A stretch of DNA of 16,752 nucleotides from an uncultured Oscillospiraceae bacterium (GTDB taxonomy: Bacteria > Bacillota > Clostridia > Oscillospirales > Oscillospiraceae), in NCBI GenBank assembly GCA_934659445.1, contig CAKUHV010000031.1, positions 1-16,752 on the forward strand, in the 5' to 3' direction. The position numbers and the translations under genes are program-made. Shown in pieces: positions 15,049 to 16,752 of this stretch. Numbering within the stretch: position 1 is the first letter of the stretch; each line of letters starts with the position of its first letter. The notes beneath the pieces are model-generated. The model saw only the letters and a list, made by a program, of their open reading frames with translations. It was not told the DNA's origin and did no database searches.

Positions 15049-15052
15049 AGGT

Positions 15053-15059
15053 CCTCCTT
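15053..15059 (-). promoter_or_regulatory. Ribosome-binding site that sets the glycosyltransferase start
   Basis: AAGGAGG lies 4 nt before the ATG at 15048. It decides against the longer frame starting at 15120, which would begin upstream of the predicted transcription start. Confidence 0.85.
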
Positions 15060-15108
15060 CGGATACGGCCGGCTCGATCCCGGCGTTCTTGCCTGCTTTG
15101 GCCATTTT

Positions 15109-15114
15109 ATTATA
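15109..15114 (-). promoter_or_regulatory. -10 box of the glycosyltransferase promoter
   Basis: A perfect TATAAT on the minus strand lies 60 nt before the start codon. No good -35 is found at 16-18 bp (TGTGCT at 17 bp). The -35 region lies within G-rich tracts on the minus strand (15125-15153), so expression may need an activator. Confidence 0.55.
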
Positions 15115-15192
15115 CCTCATTTTGCCCCCGAAGCACAGCCCCCATTTCCCCCCAGGCGCGCCTTTTCAGGTATTTGGAGCAAATTGCCGATT

Positions 15193-15232
15193 TGTCCCCT
15201 CCCCGCAAAGGCCACAAAAACTGTCCCCTCCC
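15193..15232. repeat. Pair of 11-bp direct repeats between the divergent genes
   Basis: TGTCCCCTCCC occurs at 15193-15203 and 15222-15232, repeat starts 29 bp apart. The second copy ends 28 bp before the -35 of ilvE, and both lie upstream of the divergent glycosyltransferase promoter. They could be a regulator binding pair; no known consensus was recognised. Confidence 0.4.
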
Positions 15233-15260
15233 TCTGGATGATTTGTGGTGAGAATACGCA

Positions 15261-15289
15261 TTGACTTCATCAAGTTAAAGTAGTATAAA
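15261..15289 (+). promoter_or_regulatory. Sigma-A promoter of ilvE
   Basis: -35 TTGACT (15261-15266), a 17-bp spacer and -10 TATAAA (15284-15289). The predicted start near 15296 leaves a leader of about 35 nt, too short for a T-box or leader-peptide attenuator. A small hairpin, CGGCG (15298-15302) with CGCCG (15309-15313), sits at the very 5' end of the transcript. Confidence 0.88.
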
Positions 15290-15330
15290 AATAAAAACGG
15301 CGGCCAAGCGCCGCAACAGGAGGGATCACC

Positions 15331-16395
15331 ATGAATATCCGTTTTGAAAAAGCCGCGGTTCTGAAGGCCAAGCCCGACATCGACAAGGTCACCTTCGGCT
15401 CCGTCTATTCCGACTATATGTTCGCCATGAACTACAACGTGGACAAGGGCTGGTACGACCCCCGCATCGTCCCCTTTCAGAATATCAGCCTCAGCCCCGC
15501 CTCCATCGTGCTGAACTACGCTCTGGAGATCTTCGAGGGCCTGAAGGCCTATCGCACCGAGGACGGCAAGGTGCAGATGTTCCGCGTGGACGAAAACGGC
15601 AAGCGCTTTGAAAACTCCGCCGCCCGCATGGCGCTGCCCGTGGTGCCCTATGCCGACTTTGTGGAGGCGGTAGAGGCTCTGGCCAGGGTGGAAAAGGACT
15701 GGGTGCCCGCCAAGCCCAACACCTCCCTGTACTTCCGGCCCGTGATGATCGCCACCAACGCCGACCTGTCTCTCCACGGCTGCACCGATGTGCTGTTCTA
15801 CATCATCTGCTCCCCTGTGGGCAGCTATTATGCCGGCGGTCTGAAGTGCAACTCCATTCTGGTGGAGGACGAAGACGTCCGCGCCGTCCGGGGCGGCACC
15901 GGCTTTGCCAAGTGCGGCGGAAACTACGCCTGCGCCCAGCGGGCAGCCAACCGGGCCATCGCCAAAAACTACAACGACGTTCTGTGGCTGGACGGCGTGG
16001 AGCGCCGCTATGTGGAAGAAGTGGGCGGCATGAACATCATGTTCAAGGTGGGCAGCACCGTTATGACCCCCGCCCTGCTGGGCAGCGTTCTGCCCGGCGT
16101 CACCCGCAAGTCCATCATCCAGCTGCTGAAGGAGGAGGGCTGCGACGTTCAGGAGAAGAAGATCGACATTGACGAGGTGGCCCAGCTGCTGGAGCAGGGC
16201 AAGATCGACGAGGTCTGGGGCTGCGGCACCGCCGCCGTCATCTCCCCCGTGGGCAGGCTGTGTATCCACGGCAAGGACTACACCATCAACAACTACCATG
16301 TCGGCCCCATGGCCCGCCACCTGTACGACACCCTCACCGGCATCCAGTGGGGCCGCCTTCCCGATACCCACGGCTGGGTCTTTCCCATCGGCTGA
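15331..16395 (+). CDS. ilvE: Branched-chain amino acid aminotransferase
   Basis: PLP-dependent transaminase interconverting leucine, isoleucine or valine with their 2-oxo acids, with glutamate/2-oxoglutarate as partner. It is a 354-aa class IV aminotransferase of the longer BCAT type. Visible signatures are EIFEGLKAYR (66-75), YFRPVMIATN (134-143), GTGFAKCGGNYA (189-200) with the PLP-binding Lys194, EEVGGMNIMF (229-238), LPGVTRKSI (254-262) and GCGTAAVISPVG (297-308). AGGAGGG lies 6 nt before the ATG. It is a single-gene unit with its own promoter and a terminator 107 nt downstream. No other branched-chain biosynthesis gene is in the window, so whether it mainly makes or degrades these amino acids is open. 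Confidence 0.97.
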   Translation: MNIRFEKAAVLKAKPDIDKVTFGSVYSDYMFAMNYNVDKGWYDPRIVPFQNISLSPASIVLNYALEIFEGLKAYRTEDGKVQMFRVDENGKRFENSAARMALPVVPYADFVEAVEALARVEKDWVPAKPNTSLYFRPVMIATNADLSLHGCTDVLFYIICSPVGSYYAGGLKCNSILVEDEDVRAVRGGTGFAKCGGNYACAQRAANRAIAKNYNDVLWLDGVERRYVEEVGGMNIMFKVGSTVMTPALLGSVLPGVTRKSIIQLLKEEGCDVQEKKIDIDEVAQLLEQGKIDEVWGCGTAAVISPVGRLCIHGKDYTINNYHVGPMARHLYDTLTGIQWGRLPDTHGWVFPIG

Positions 16396-16431
16396 ATTCC
16401 CTTCCATGCAAAACGACCCTTCCCCGGCATA

Positions 16432-16484
16432 GACAGGTGTTCGTAAAACAGGTTTAGACCGAAATTACGAAATGAGCATCTGTC
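16432..16484 (+). other. Long bulged stem-loop downstream of ilvE, unknown role
   Basis: GACAGGTGTTCGTAA (16432-16446) pairs with two blocks on the other side: TTACGAA (16465-16471) and CATCTGTC (16477-16484). This makes 15 bp with one G-U wobble and a 5-nt bulge ATGAG (16472-16476). The apical loop can add GGT/ACC (16451-16453 with 16458-16460). It is in the ilvE 3' region, before the terminator. I match it to no known riboswitch. It may be a 3'-UTR element, a small RNA domain, or a dispersed palindromic repeat. The rest of 16396-16431 holds nothing I recognise. Confidence 0.5.
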
Positions 16485-16502
16485 AGGCAGGATTGGCAAC
16501 GG

Positions 16503-16545
16503 AATAACGGGTATCTGGTGAGAGCCGGATACCCGTTATTTTTTT
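16503..16545 (+). terminator. Intrinsic terminator downstream of ilvE
   Basis: A perfect 13-bp stem (16503-16515 with 16528-16540) with a 12-nt loop runs straight into a tract of seven T (16539-16545). It is the only terminator after ilvE and would end transcripts that include the bulged stem-loop at 16432-16484. Confidence 0.92.
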
Positions 16546-16585
16546 GCCGTCATGAAAAGCAATAGATTTATTCACAGCTTTCAGG

Positions 16586-16591
16586 TATAAT
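16586..16591 (+). promoter_or_regulatory. Probable -10 box of the truncated right-edge gene
   Basis: A perfect TATAAT in an AT-rich stretch. The -35 at 17-bp spacing (TAGATT, 16563-16568) is weak. If used, the leader would be about 135 nt and would contain the inverted repeat at 16619-16657. No better promoter was found closer to the gene. Confidence 0.45.
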
Positions 16592-16618
16592 TGCTTTAAA
16601 TCAATCCTATCCCATCCA

Positions 16619-16657
16619 TTCCAAGATTTTTTCAAAAAATCTCAAAAAACTTTGGAA
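16619..16657. repeat. AT-rich inverted repeats in the leader of the right-edge gene
   Basis: A perfect palindrome has 9-bp arms (16624-16632 and 16634-16642) around a central C, made mostly of a T6 and an A6 tract. A larger overlapping pair, TTCCAAGATTTTTT (16619-16632) and AAAAAACTTTGGAA (16644-16657), matches at 12 of 14 positions. The two structures share an arm and exclude each other. TTGGAA recurs at 16661-16666. It may be an operator, a curved-DNA site, or an RNA switch. Confidence 0.5.
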
Positions 16658-16733
16658 ATATTGGAACAATTCGGCCCTTCTCATGCCATATATAGTAGAG
16701 GGCTGAATACAGAAGCGATTGGAGGTGACGCTG

Positions 16734-16752
16734 ATGGACAAGCAGACAGGCC
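16734..16752 (+). CDS. Start of an unidentified gene, truncated by window end
   Basis: GGAGGTGA (16721-16728) lies 5 nt before an ATG at 16734, the clearest start signal in this region. Only MDKQTG is visible before the window ends. That is too little to identify the product. The upstream 200 bases are much more AT-rich than the rest of the window. Confidence 0.6.

Noticed and set aside
15290..15330. T-box or leader-peptide attenuator for ilvE
   Set aside because: The leader from the predicted start is only about 35 nt, with no T-box sequence and no small open frame rich in Leu/Ile/Val codons.
15166..16407. 413-aa minus-strand frame opposite ilvE
   Set aside because: It is Gly/Val/His-rich shadow sequence; ilvE on the plus strand carries all aminotransferase signatures and a promoter.

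Overview
The window looks like chromosomal core sequence from a GC-rich member of the Firmicutes/Clostridia, most likely Oscillospiraceae (Flavonifractor/Oscillibacter-like). This is inferred from the high coding GC, strong AGGAGG ribosome-binding sites, sigma-A type promoters, an AddAB (not RecBCD) recombination enzyme, an S-layer-homology surface protein and a CCA-encoding tRNA gene. No taxonomic search was possible. I see no CRISPR array, insertion sequence, integrase or prophage gene.

Layout. At 1-240 two tRNA genes (Asp-GUC, cut at its last two bases by the window edge, and Val-UAC) are read leftwards from a near-consensus promoter. From about 355 rightwards come purA (AMP synthesis), a secreted S41 processing protease with three C-terminal SLH motifs, and two consecutive G3E/COG0523 GTPases. 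The first GTPase has a CxCC metal site and a very His-rich loop. The second lacks CxCC and carries a C-terminal domain resembling the DUF1980/TIGR03943 family. A strong hairpin terminator at 5911-5946 closes this block.

From 5950 to 15048 everything is on the minus strand. Reading leftwards from 15048: a GT8 glycosyltransferase, pfkA (ATP-type 6-phosphofructokinase), then the addB-addA operon with a 20-bp gene overlap. GT8 has a clear -10 only; pfkA and addB have recognisable promoters, and pfkA is followed by a terminator that may compete with an alternative hairpin. From 15261 rightwards a near-consensus promoter drives ilvE (branched-chain aminotransferase). It is followed by an unexplained long bulged stem-loop (16432-16484) and a strong terminator (16503-16545). 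The last 200 bases are markedly AT-rich, hold inverted repeats, and lead into a gene of which only six codons are visible.

Most of the window is housekeeping: translation, purine synthesis, glycolysis, recombination repair and amino-acid metabolism. The most distinctive content is the G3E GTPase pair at 3799-5894, which I read as a probable metal-allocation module. After that come the RNA structures around pfkA and downstream of ilvE, and a purA whose substrate-binding loops differ from the textbook enzyme.
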